Source of the DNA: Adiantum capillus-veneris
Taxonomy: Eukaryota; Streptophyta; Polypodiopsida; Polypodiales; Pteridaceae
Reading direction: 5' to 3'
Assembly (NCBI GenBank): GCA_014529385.2
Contig: CM043947.1
Coordinates: 100,104,036 to 100,168,035, forward strand
DNA: 64,000 nt
Positions 33,990 to 43,748 of this stretch are shown piece by piece; positions within the stretch are counted from its first letter, which is position 1, and every line of letters starts with the position of its first letter. The translations under genes and the position numbers were made by a program. Below the pieces are notes generated by a model that saw nothing but the letters and a program-made list of their open reading frames with translations, made no database searches and was not told the origin of the DNA.

Positions 33990-34021
33990 GGCCCTTTTGG
34001 GGTTCATATTTTTCCTAACGT

Positions 34022-35241
34022 TGATGGAGCAAAAGACGCCGTGCGCACACTCACACACCTAGACAACTCAACACCACACAAGAAATTTACTTGAATTCTA
34101 ACCCACACCTACCACCACTCAAGAGATTAATAAAAATACTACCCACAAGTTCAATTCAAACTCCAAACGCCTCGACCTACAAGCCCTTTCTTGCCCGCAG
34201 ACACTACAAGGTGATTTGAGTTGATCATCACTTGAAATCAAACTTGATGGTGACAGAATATACAAGAAAAACCATAAAAAATCCAGCCACAAAAGTGCCC
34301 TCTCAAACCATTGCAAAAGCTCCACCACTCCACTCTGTTGGACTCTTTGGAGTAGCGCCAACCCTAATGGCACCGATACAGGGTCACATAGTATTGCAGA
34401 AAGCCGCATCTTCTTCCATCAGTTCCTTGCACACACACATCCATGGAAACCTCAAAAAATTCATAGACTCTCCCAAGTACAAAAGTGAAGAGAGAAAGCT
34501 CTCATTCACTCCTCCACACACTCGAAAACAGGATGCGAACAGAACGGGACTGCATTAGACCACCTGTAGGAACCCTGCTTACTCCCACACACAGAGAGGT
34601 TAAAGTGCCAAGAATTGGCTTCCAAAATGCTCCTTTAGCTCAAGCACTCACGGAAGCATCACTGATGTGGCAAATTGAAGCCCTTTCACACCATTTTTGG
34701 TCATTTTCTGACCTTTTTGACCTAGTTTTGGCCAGTTTTGACCCCCGGCGGGCATTTTTCGTGGGAAAAACCCCAAACAGACTCCAAAATTCACCAAATT
34801 TTGTATGCTTAATCCTCGATACACAAATCACTTTGCCACATCCCAAAATTCTATTTTTGAACACTTCTAGGGCGGTGCATGCATCATCGCAGATCAGGCA
34901 TCGTAAATAGACAGTTACTGCATGTCCCAAACTTCTCGAGCGGGATAACAGTACCCATACTTATCGCTTGTATTATTTACATTCTAGAAAGCTCAAACAC
35001 ATTCTCTAGAGCCAAAATAAGCCACCTAGAACCATATCCAAGGCCCCGACACCCTGCCCGGGCATGTACATATGTCCGACCTCTAGCACGCAAACCTGCC
35101 TATTCACAATGTGTACAGGTTGCATCTTCTTTCACACTTGAAACCACTTTTCTAAGCTCCCAAATGCATGTATTTACATCTTTTTGTACATATGACCATG
35201 CATATAAACGCTACTTTGTACATGCCAAAAGCGGTCTATCA
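34022..35241 (-). repeat. 3' LTR of gypsy-2
   Basis: This LTR lies downstream of pol in the element's orientation. It matches 40451-41672 along its whole length with scattered substitutions and small indels. Confidence 0.9.
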
Positions 35242-35255
35242 TCATTGGCCACCCT

Positions 35256-36931
35256 CTAAGTAGAGAATTTATGCTCAACTAAGAGACTATTTGCATCTGG
35301 AACCACATCCCGTGCAAAATATTTCTTCAATCTATAACCATTTATTCTGTAGCACAAACAATCACCAGACAATTTTTCCAACTCATATGTGCCATTAGAA
35401 AATACATGCTTCACTCTATATGGACCCAACCATTTGTCCCTCAACTTATTTTGAAAAGTAAAATCCAAGCACTTCATCACCACATCTCCCTCTTTGATCG
35501 CTTTCTCTGGCAGCCTTTTATTCGGGATTGGGTAATTTGCGTGCCTACTTCCTTCCTTGGATGTGGTAGCCATTTCTCAGGCTCCCTCTCCGGAATCGAA
35601 CCCTAATTCTCCGTCACCCGTCACCACCATGGTAGGCCTCTATCCTACCATCGAAAGTTGATACGGCAAAAATTTGAATGAAGCATCGCTGGCGCCAAGG
35701 CCGTGCGATTCGTTGAGTTATCATGATTCACCGCATTACCGGGCAAGCCCACATCGGCCTTTTATCTAATAAATGCGTCCCTTCCAGAAGTCGGGATTTG
35801 GTGCACGTATTAGCTCTAGAATTACTACGGTTATCCGAGTAGTAAGGTACCATCAAAGAAACTATAACTGATTTAATGAGCCATTCGCAGTTTCATAGTA
35901 CAAAAGAGTTTATACTTAGGCATCCAACTGTACTTGTATAGGCATAAGAGCTTCTTTTCCATAAATAAGCTCATATGGTGTAAACTATGTTGACACTCTA
36001 TACGCAGTTCTATAAGCCCACAAACACTTTTGCAAGTCCAAGTCCCACTCTTTAGGGTGCTCTCTAGCATACATTGATAGCATCTTCACAATTTTACCAT
36101 TGCAGTTCTCAACCAACCCATTGCATTGTGGGTGGTAAGGAGAATAATGCCTATGCTGAATTTCAATTTCTCCATGAGAGCAACAACAAGTTTTCCCCTA
36201 AACCCTGGTCCACGATCAGAAATGATAACCATAGGAGATCCAAACCTGCAAAACACCTGTTCATATAAAAAAGAGGCCACTCTTCCTGATGTTACATCTT
36301 TTACTGCTCTTGCCTCCATCCATTTTGTCAGATAGTCCACAACCACAAGGATATACCTTTTTCAATTGTTAGTTCTTGGCATTGGACCTACAGAGTCTAC
36401 TCCCCATTTTGCAAATGCATCAAAAGACATTATAGATTTTTGAGGCTCAGCCAAAAGCTTTCGATTTGCAAACACTTGGCATTCATAGCATGACTTGCAC
36501 CAAAAATAAGAATCTCTCATCATAGAGGGCCAATAGTAACCTGCTCTCAAAATACGAAAGACAACCTGATCCTTCCCTTGATGGCCTGTTTCTTCATGGC
36601 AGTGCTCCAAAATCAAACCTATCTCTTCTTTGTACGACACTTTTCTCAAAATTCTATCCTTGCTGTAAAGCATGAGATCCTCACCTACCAATGTGTAGTT
36701 TCTTGCTTTTGCAACTATTGTCTTACGCCGAACCTTTGACATGCCCTCTGGACATTTCCCTTTACCAAGAAATACTTCTACATCTTGCAATGATTCCCTT
36801 CCTGCATACAAGGCTTCCTTGACCTTTAAAGGAGCTACCAAGGCATCCAACTTGTCCCTAGCCAACTCATCAGCTTCTTTATTCTGCTCACAAGGAACAT
36901 GATTAAACTGTATCTTCTCAAACTCATGCAA
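35256..36931 (-). pseudogene. Gypsy-2 integrase, interrupted by 18S rRNA sequence
   Basis: The N-terminal zinc region reads LEHCHEETGHQGKDQVVF with SCYECQVF (HHCC, about 36600-36470). The core has VVVDYLTKWMEARAV (first D), IISDRGPGFRGKL (second D), and, after a frameshift near 36150, NGLVENCNGKI (E). The frame then reaches TPYELIYGKEALMP and is cut by rDNA at about 35922. It resumes left of 35522 with LPEKAIKEGDVVMKCLDFTF and INGYRLKKYF, the usual C-terminal tail. Some 50 or more residues normally found between these parts are missing. TGA codons near 36365 and 36946 fit CGA to TGA. Confidence 0.8.
35522..35922 (-). rRNA. Partial 18S rRNA gene fragment inside gypsy-2
   Basis: The reverse complement is a recognisable plant 18S rRNA 5' part, from about AGTATAAAC through CTGCGAATGGCTCATTAAAT, GATAACCGTAGTAATTCTAG and GGTGACGGGTGACGGAGAAT to GGCTACCACATCCAAGGAAG and CCCAATCCCGA. 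This is about nucleotides 60-460 of a standard 18S. The centre looks nearly unchanged against plant 18S, while the outer 20-40 bases at each side carry several differences. It is a fragment, not a functional rRNA gene. Confidence 0.92.
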
Positions 36932-36952
36932 AAGCTTATTGATACCATAGAA

Positions 36953-37363
36953 TCACTTCTTCAAATTGTCTTTCTTAAAATTCCACAAACCAAGCAACTG
37001 ATTGATGACTAGCAATCCATCCCCTTTTGCAATGACCCTCTTCAATCCAAACTCAACACACTGCTTCAACCCAAGGAAAAGCGTGAGATACTTGGCCTCA
37101 TTGTTACTTTCAGCCTCATCAAGATCGTAAGCTCTAGAAAAGATTACATCGTTGTTTGGGTTCTTAATGACTACCCCACCACTTGCCTTTTGAAGAACTT
37201 TCCTGTATGCACCATCAAACATCATTGTATACGCATCTGTAATATATACTTCCTCTTCATGATCATCCTTGTCGACCCTTGGGTAAGATGGAAGCTCCCC
37301 CCCTTTATGTACCACTATGTCTGCCCCTTTATGTACCCCTTTATGTACCACTATGTCTGCCAA
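36953..37363 (-). CDS. Gypsy-2 second RNase H (aRNH type), partial frame
   Basis: MFDGAYRKVLQKASGGVVI, LDEAESNNEAKYLTLFLGLK and VIAKGDGLLVINQLLG follow the D-E-D pattern of the archaeal-type RNase H found in Tat-lineage plant gypsy elements. It follows the ordinary RNase H and precedes integrase. A TGA near 36946 separates it from the next part. The N-terminal repeat HKGVHKGADIVVHKGG comes from a short tandem duplication (37300-37360). Confidence 0.7.
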   Translation of the reverse strand: MADIVVHKGVHKGADIVVHKGGELPSYPRVDKDDHEEEVYITDAYTMMFDGAYRKVLQKASGGVVIKNPNNDVIFSRAYDLDEAESNNEAKYLTLFLGLKQCVEFGLKRVIAKGDGLLVINQLLGLWNFKKDNLKK

Positions 37364-37815
37364 GTGAGCTTTAATGAATGATCCACTTTAAACTCAAACT
37401 CATACTCTTGAAGCTCCAAAGTCCACTTTAAGATGCGCTTGCTAGGCTTCAAATGTTGTACTACATTAGGCAAAAGATTTGATGTGGTGAGCACATAGAA
37501 CTTTTGGGGCAACAGATAGGTTTTGAACCTTCGATAAGCAAGAACCAAGGTGAATACCCACTATTCCATTTCTGTGTAGGAGAATTCACTTACAGTCTTC
37601 ATCTTGCTCTCAAAATAAACTGGCTTGAAGTTCCTTCCTTGCTTTTGTAAGAGAACCAACCCAAAAGCTACTGACCCCACACTAATAGATACATAGAAAA
37701 TCGACTGCAAGTCGGGAGGACCCACTGTTGGTAAAGCACACAATACCTCCTTGATACCATCAAAATCCTGTTGCATGTATTCATTCCACTCAAAACCTTG
37801 AACTCTTTGACTCAA
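37351..37815 (-). pseudogene. Gypsy-2 first RNase H
   Basis: The region following the reverse transcriptase reads LQSIFYVSISVGSVAFGLVL and KPVYFESKMKTVSEFSYTEM, then a TAG near 37560, and VLAYRRFKTYLLPQKFYVLT, as in gypsy RNase H. The TAG fits CAG to TAG. The domain is otherwise collinear. Confidence 0.75.
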
Positions 37816-37818
37816 TTT

Positions 37819-38826
37819 CTAGAGAGGATACACATACTGACATAGCATCCAAAAAAAACGTGACAAGTACCTGAGCTTATGCGCAAATGATGCCAAATCC
37901 TTGGTGTTGCTGGGCGGATCCATAAGCAATAAAGCCTTAACTTTTTCCGGGCCAGCTTCTATTCCATTTTGGGAAACCACATGTCCTAGAAAATGGACTC
38001 TGGCATGAGAAAATTTACACTTCTTTAGGTTGAGTTGCCGACCCTCTTGTGGAAGCCTTTCAAAACTCAACCTCAGCTTCTCCAAATGTGTGACCCTGGA
38101 GCTATAACACCCAATGTCATCCATGAAAACACGAATGAACTTACCCAAGTAGGGACCAGACACTATATTCGTCCATCCTTGGAAGGTAGCATATGCATTA
38201 ACCAGCCCAAAAGGCATTTTTTTGTAGGCAAAACAACCCCAAGGAGTAATGAAGGTCGTCTTCAATCGATCTTCAATTGCTATCAAGATTTGAAAGTAGC
38301 TAGAAAATCCATCCATGATTGAGTAACGTTCATGACCTGCAACCTGATTGAGGATTTCATCTAGGAAGGGTAGTGGATAATGATTTCTTTTTGTGGCAGC
38401 ATTCAAAGGTTTGAAATCAACACATATCCTAAATCTTCCGTTCTTGTTGGGCACAATAACAAATGGAGAGACCCATTCAGACTCCTCCACTTGAAAGATG
38501 AAATTTGCTTCCAAAAGCTTTATCACCTCTTCATGAAGTGCCTTCTCATGAATGACCCCCAACCTCCTAAGCTTTTGAATCTTTGGCTTGGCACCTTCTT
38601 TTAGATTGATTCTATGCTCAACTCCTTTAGCTCCTTGCAACTCCGTATATTCTATGGCGAACAGCTTTGGAAATTCCTTGAACATGTCTTCATACTCCTT
38701 TTTTTCTTTCTCTGTCAAGTCCTCTCCTAGCATGCTCCTTGCGTTTACTTTGGCAGGCTCCACATCATGCACCAATGCTTCCTTTTCAACACTTATCCCA
38801 AAAAGATCAAGACATAATTGCATCAA
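37819..38826 (-). CDS. Gypsy-2 reverse transcriptase
   Basis: The frame is open for 335 residues. Motifs in order are LLEANFIFQVEESEWVSPFV, RFRICVDFKPLNAATKRNHY, YSIMDGFSSYFQI, TPWGCFAYKKMPFGL and the catalytic FMDDI, then LNLKKCKFSHARVHFLGHVV. These match gypsy reverse transcriptases and the metal-binding aspartates are present. A TAG at the downstream end (about 37819) and one upstream (about 38849) would each be CAG before a C-to-T change. This is the best preserved enzyme in the window. Confidence 0.85.
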   Translation of the reverse strand: MMQLCLDLFGISVEKEALVHDVEPAKVNARSMLGEDLTEKEKKEYEDMFKEFPKLFAIEYTELQGAKGVEHRINLKEGAKPKIQKLRRLGVIHEKALHEEVIKLLEANFIFQVEESEWVSPFVIVPNKNGRFRICVDFKPLNAATKRNHYPLPFLDEILNQVAGHERYSIMDGFSSYFQILIAIEDRLKTTFITPWGCFAYKKMPFGLVNAYATFQGWTNIVSGPYLGKFIRVFMDDIGCYSSRVTHLEKLRLSFERLPQEGRQLNLKKCKFSHARVHFLGHVVSQNGIEAGPEKVKALLLMDPPSNTKDLASFAHKLRYLSRFFWMLCQYVYPL

Positions 38827-38847
38827 GACTTCCTCTACACTTTCTTT

Positions 38848-40357
38848 CTATGATGTAGACGCAGCATCACTATCGTATGACATGGTTTCTGTCGAATCCG
38901 TATCTTGCATCTCCACTAGGGGCTGTGTACGACTCTCGTGTGTCTGCATGTTGTAGACAATGGTCCTTCCTTTCTCTTTGTCAGGGATGGTGATCAAGCA
39001 CATCCCCCAATCCTGCTTAGCACCAAGGGCTTTAAGCCATGGCCTCCCTAAAATGATCGGATAAGCATTCTCACCCGCTTGCATCACGTAGCAATCAACC
39101 AAGCACTCAATCCCCAAGACTTTTATCTTCACATCTCAGCTATTCCAAGACACCTTGCCTTTTTGTGGTTGGCCATTCTCATACGGATCGAAGCATTCAC
39201 TGACATATTAATGCCTGCTTCCTTCATGATAGCCTCAATCATGACACACACCTGGGCACCACCATCCACATATGCTTGCACTTCCGTCTTCTTTCCCAGC
39301 ATAGATTCAACTATTGGCACCATATCCACTGGGTGACCAACCCTCAAGGATGACACCATGCTTTTCTGCTTTTCCTTCTTGGAAGGAAGCCGCGTACTCA
39401 CACACTTGGTCCATTGCCTCCTCAAGTTAGCATTCAAAGCCACCAACTGACCAAAAGATATATTTGCCTTTTGATTTCGTATGTCGTCGACAATATCATA
39501 GTCTTCAACACCTTGGTCAAGGAGGTAGTCCTTTGGACCAATTTTCCTTCTTCGCTGCCTCTTGCTACTTTCTGGTTTGTCTTCTACCTTAGCCTTTCCT
39601 TTCCTTGCTCTTGTTTCCCTCTCTTCTTCTGTCTCTTTCTCACTATCATGCCTAGCTCGATCATGCAAAACCTGGGCCGTAACAGGATCTGGACCTTGAA
39701 CCACTCTCTCCACTCTATCATCTGTTGCCACAGGGACCATTGGTTGCACCACAACTAGCTCAGCGTGTGTCATGCCTTGCTCCCACCTTCTCTTGATCTT
39801 CTTGCTCTCGGCTTTGGCAATTTCCACACCTCTTTCGAATGTAGCAGGTTCATCTTGATCGACCTTCTCCCTTACACTTGGATGGAGATAATCCATAAAC
39901 TGCGCACTTTAAAGAAATCCCTTGGAGGTACTTGGGATGCCGCCTCTAATTGAATCCAAAGTCCTTTGAAGTGTTGCAAGAACTCTTTAAAGTTAGCATG
40001 AACATCTTGCTGCAAACCTCTCAATTTTGTCATCGCTTCTGTTGCAGTTAGTTTCTTTCCAAACCTGTCAAAAATTGCCAGCTTCACCTGCTCCCATGTT
40101 TGCTTTTTGTCTTCGTCTAAACCTTCAAACCACTCCCGAGCTTCTCCTTTGAGTGCAAGAGGAAATACAAGAAGCTTTGCTTCATCATTCACAATGTGCA
40201 TACCAAGCGTATGCCACTCAAAGTCCGCAACCCAGTCCTTCACATCCTCCTTCCCTGTGAACACTGGCCGACTATAAGCCATCTCTTTAGAGTCGCTTCT
40301 CCCTTGCATGAGTAACTCCACAAAATTTGAAGTCTTGCACCTCAACCAAACCACCAC
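38848..40357 (-). pseudogene. Gypsy-2 gag and protease
   Basis: The gag part has FTGKEDVKDWVADFEWHTLG, LVFPLALKGEAREWFEGL and FKEFLQHFKGLW. A one-base frameshift near 39898 joins FFK to AQFMDYLHPSVREKV. A lysine/arginine-rich linker follows, then the protease with AYVDGGAQVCVMIEAIM (about 39270) and, after another frameshift near 39130, YPIILGRPWLKALGA. The active site is D-G-G as in gypsy-1. No CCHC knuckle was seen here. Confidence 0.75.
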
Positions 40358-40424
40358 TTTTCTTCAAGGAAGCTCAAACTTCATAGCAAAATCGCTTCAC
40401 CTAGGTGCACGACTAGCAAATTTT

Positions 40425-40450
40425 CGCTCCGCGGCAGGGTCACCAAAGGA
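40425..40450 (-). other. Putative primer binding site of gypsy-2
   Basis: Next to the 5' LTR, the minus strand reads TCCTTTGGTGACCCTGCCGC, close in form to gypsy primer sites with TTTGG(T/C)G. Confidence 0.45.
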
Positions 40451-41672
40451 TGATGGAACAAAAGATGCCATGTGCACACTCACACACCCAGACAACTCAA
40501 CACCACACAATAAATTTACTTAAATTCCAACCCACACCTACCACCACTTAAGAGCTCAATAAAAATACTACCCACAAGTTCAATTCAAACTCCAAACGCC
40601 GAGCTCGACCTACAGCCCTTGCCTGCCCGCAGACACTACAAGGTGAGTCGAGTTAATCAACACTTGAAATCACACTTGATGAGAACAAAATATACAAGAA
40701 AAACCATAAAAAACCCAAAAAATACAGCCACAAAAGTGCCCTCTCAAACCATTGCAAAAGCTCCACCAAACTCCACTCTGTTGGACTCTTTGGAGTAGCG
40801 CCAACCCTAATGGCACCGATACAGGGTCACATAGTCTTGCAGAAAGCCGCACCTTCTTCCCTCAATTCCTTGCACACACACATCCATGGAAACCTCATAA
40901 CTTCCATAGACTCTCCCAAGTATAAATTGAAGAGAGAAATCTCTCACTCACTCCTCCACACACTCAAAAACAGGATGCGAACGCAACGAGACCACCTGTA
41001 GGAACCCTGCTTCCTCCACACACACAGAGGTGAAAGTACCAAGAATTGGATTCCAAAATGATCCTTTACCTCAAGCACTCAGGGCAGCTTCACTGATGTG
41101 GCAAATTGAAGCCCTTTCACACCATTTTTGGTCATTTTTTGACTTTTTTTGACCCAGTTTTAGCCAGTTTTGACCCCTGGCGGGCATTTTTCGTGAGAAA
41201 ACCCCAAACGGACTCCAAAATTCATCAAATTCTATACACTTAATCCTTGATACCCAAATCACTTTTCCACATCCCAACATTCTATTTTTGACCACTTCTA
41301 GGGCGGTGCACGCATCACCGCAGATCAGGCACCGTAAATAGACAGTTACTTAATGTCCCGAACTTCTCGAGTGGGATGAGAGTACCCATACTTGGCGCTT
41401 GCATTATTTAGATTCTAGAAAGCTCAAACACATTATCTAGAGCCAAAATAAGCCACCTAGAACCATATCCAAGGCCTCGATACCCTGCCCCAGCATGTAC
41501 ATGTGTCCGACTGCTAGCACGCGCACCTGCCTATTCACAATGTGTACACGTTGCATCTTTTTTCACACTTGAAACCACTTTTCTAAGCTCCAAAATGCAT
41601 GTATTTACATATTTTTATACATATGACCATGCGTATAAATGCTACTTTCTACACGCCAAAAGTGGTCTATCA
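40451..41672 (-). repeat. 5' LTR of gypsy-2
   Basis: This LTR lies upstream of gag in the element's orientation and ends against ACGTATGG followed by a (GA)n run. Confidence 0.9.
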
Positions 41673-41674
41673 AC

Positions 41675-41799
<125 letters not shown>

Positions 41800-42063
41800 C
41801 TTCAATGGTTTGCGTATGCAGACAAGTGGCGTTATGTATAGTCCATGTGGAAAATATATTTCACAAAGATAGGAAATACAGAATCAATCAATGATTTGGT
41901 GATGGAGATGAAAGTTTCCTTGATTTTTTCCACCAAAAAAAGTAGCAAGAACTCCAGATAAATTCGGGCATGGGTTCTCATAATCCTTTTCAACATCAAG
42001 GGATAGATGGTCGTGAGAAAAGTAGAGTTAGTTAGCTCTAATAATGCCCACAATGTCTTAGGT

Positions 42064-42660
42064 CTAAAATTTGTGAAGCTGAGAAGTCGAGAGCTGAAAA
42101 TCGAGGGGATTGCTAGAGAGATCTAGAGTTGCTAAAGTGAAGTTGTAGAGAGAAAAGCAATTGAGTATGTCAGGGCTAGTGAGGTTATTTCTTGCCACAT
42201 CAAGATAGTTCAGAGTTTGATTTAGTAGAGGAAACTTGTAATGGCACACAAAATATCCAGGTTGTAGACCTGTGGATGCTAGTGCCAACTCCATTAGAGG
42301 CAATCTAAATAGCCAACTTGGTACTTGCTCAAGATTGGCATGATCCCGGGCACATATGTTGTTTCTAGAACTCCAATATACACAAGTTGGACATCTGTTG
42401 CCATTTTGGGGGGACCGTATCACTCAGACAGTCTAGATGAAGCTCCAAGAGGATTGGAGAATTGAAGGATGGGAATGGACTTGAGAATTTATTTCTATAG
42501 TTGATGTCAAAATGATAGTCCAGTATTGCAAAATTCGGCAATTGCTGTTAAGGATGTTGGGATCAACCCCAAGAGGGAGTTGAAGGAAAGCGAGAGAACG
42601 TGGAGTACAGGGAGGTCAGAGTGGAAAATTTGTTATCCAGATAGAGATCTTGCAAGAGAG
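42064..42660 (-). pseudogene. Leucine-rich-repeat protein fragment
   Basis: Minus-strand frames give LLQDLYLDN, NLAILDYHFD-like, SPILLELHLDCLSDTVPPKW, PLMELALASTGLQPGYF, LNYLDVARNNLTSP and LATLDLSSNPLDFQL. The LxxLxLxxN spacing is that of plant extracellular LRR receptors (receptor-like proteins or kinases). No kinase, signal peptide or membrane segment is present, and the frame is broken by stops and shifts, so this is a fragment of a dead gene. Confidence 0.65.
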
Positions 42661-42711
42661 GGGTGTTGACGTTGAAGGGGGCGCAAGAGCCAGACTAAGA
42701 GTGTAATCAAA

Positions 42712-43193
42712 TTGATATTTTATTATCTAGTGCAGCTGATAGGTTGGAAAGTCTTAACCAAACAAAGACCTATGTGACATTTTATGTACATTTTATTATT
42801 CAAGTGCTCTTTATGAGCTTTGGCCATTTATGAACGGCCGACTAGTTTGTACTCACTTTGACCATTCAATAAATCTATAAAAGTAAATACGTGCAAGAGG
42901 GAAAGGGTCACTCTTGCATGGGGGGAGATTGCACCTAGTGTTGTCGGCGTCTTTCTTCTCTCCTCTCCTCCCTCCTCTCTCGTCGTGCCGACGTAGCACT
43001 CCTCTCTAGGACGTGCGCATGCCCGTTCTAGCTTGCTCTATCTCGCTCTCTATCTCTCTCTCTCTCTCTCTATTCGTGTATCACACGATTATGCACTTAC
43101 GGGATTGCTAGGTATGTCAATTAGTTTGTTTTATGGTTTGCAATACATTTTTCTTGGTATTTGTAGGACCTTCCATGCTCCTGTTTGTAGTAG
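42712..43193 (+). repeat. Copia-type LTR, copy 1
   Basis: The repeat starts TGTAATCAAATTGATATTTT and ends CTCCTGTTTGTAG. It is followed at once by a primer site. It has a TATAAAA box at 42876-42882 and a CT-rich segment downstream. Copies 2 and 3 share the same order of landmarks (GAGCTTTGGCCATTTATGA, TTTGTACTCACTTTGACCAT, TGCAAGAGGGAAAGGGTCAC). Confidence 0.7.
42876..42882 (+). promoter_or_regulatory. TATA box in LTR copy 1
   Basis: TATAAAA lies in the same place in all three copies (also 43374-43380 and 47182-47188), about 300 bases before the LTR end, as expected for an LTR promoter. Confidence 0.5.
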
Positions 43194-43205
43194 TGGTATC
43201 AGAGC
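43194..43205 (+). other. Primer binding site for initiator methionine tRNA
   Basis: TGGTATCAGAGC is the standard plant copia primer site, complementary to the 3' end of initiator tRNA-Met. It lies between LTR copy 1 and copy 2 with no coding region. Confidence 0.85.
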
Positions 43206-43206
43206 A

Positions 43207-43560
43207 TGGAATTGATATTTTATTATCTAGTGCAGATGACAGGTGGAAAAGGCTTAACCGAGCAAAGAACTATGTGAACAGATATACGTTTTATTATTCA
43301 AGTGATCTTTATGAGCTTTGGCCATTTATGACCGGTCGACCAGTTTGTACTCACTTTGACCATTCAAGAAATCTATAAAAGTAAATACATGCAAGAGGGA
43401 AAGGGTCACTCTTGCACGGGGGGAGATTGTACCCATTGTATGCGTATTTCTTCTCTCCTCTCCTCCTTTCTCTCTCATCATGCCAGCATAGCACTCCACT
43501 CTAGCAGGTGCGCCTACTCGTTCTCGCTTGCTCGATCTCGCTCTCTCTCTGTTCGTGTAA
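43207..43560 (+). repeat. Copia-type LTR, copy 2, truncated
   Basis: The copy begins within a few bases of the primer site (GGAATTGATATTTTATTATC) and stays collinear with copy 1 to about 43558, after which similarity is lost. Confidence 0.65.
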
Positions 43561-43702
43561 CCTTCAGCTCTTCATTTCCACCCATTTATTTTGGGCTCCC
43601 ACTTCCCTATTGAGTGTCACAACTCCCAACTCCCCTCAGTACATACCTTTGCAGCTCCCATACGGTGCCTGCTCAATTGCCACACCTCATGCAGAGAAAA
43701 AT

Positions 43703-43748
<46 letters not shown>

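Larger units (their letters stand above)
24689..34019. mobile_element. TIR-bounded DNA element of about 9.3 kb with four genes
   Basis: The left end at 24690 reads TTAGGAAAAATATGAACCCC then AAAAGG. The right end (33990-34016) is its exact reverse complement for 26 bases, and similarity continues inward (CCCTAATTTTAAGGGATTAAG against CCCTTTAGCTTAAGGGGTGATTAAG). Weaker shared pieces reach about 25060 and 33690. Between the ends lie a transposase-like gene (+), a histone-H3-like gene (+) and two genes on the minus strand. I could not define a target duplication, partly because gypsy-2 inserted within a few bases of the right end. The terminus does not match a superfamily I know well. All four genes are damaged, so this copy is inactive. 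Confidence 0.7.
34022..41672 (-). mobile_element. Gypsy-2: Ty3/gypsy element with two RNase H domains
   Basis: The LTRs (34022-35241 and 40451-41672, about 1.22 kb) start TGATGG and end CTATCA on the plus strand. Flanks are ACGT on both sides (34018-34021 and 41673-41676), a target duplication. Coding order on the minus strand is gag, protease, reverse transcriptase, RNase H, a second RNase H of the plant aRNH type, and integrase, which points to the Tat lineage (established feature of that lineage). An antisense 18S rRNA piece interrupts the integrase region. The element landed almost exactly on the right end of the 9.3-kb DNA element. Confidence 0.9.

Noticed and set aside
24689-34019. Maverick/Polinton-like element
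   Set aside because: The size and inverted ends invite the idea, but no DNA polymerase B, integrase, ATPase or capsid gene is seen.
38035-38322. Plus-strand frames across gypsy-2
   Set aside because: They are shadows of the minus-strand reverse transcriptase frame.
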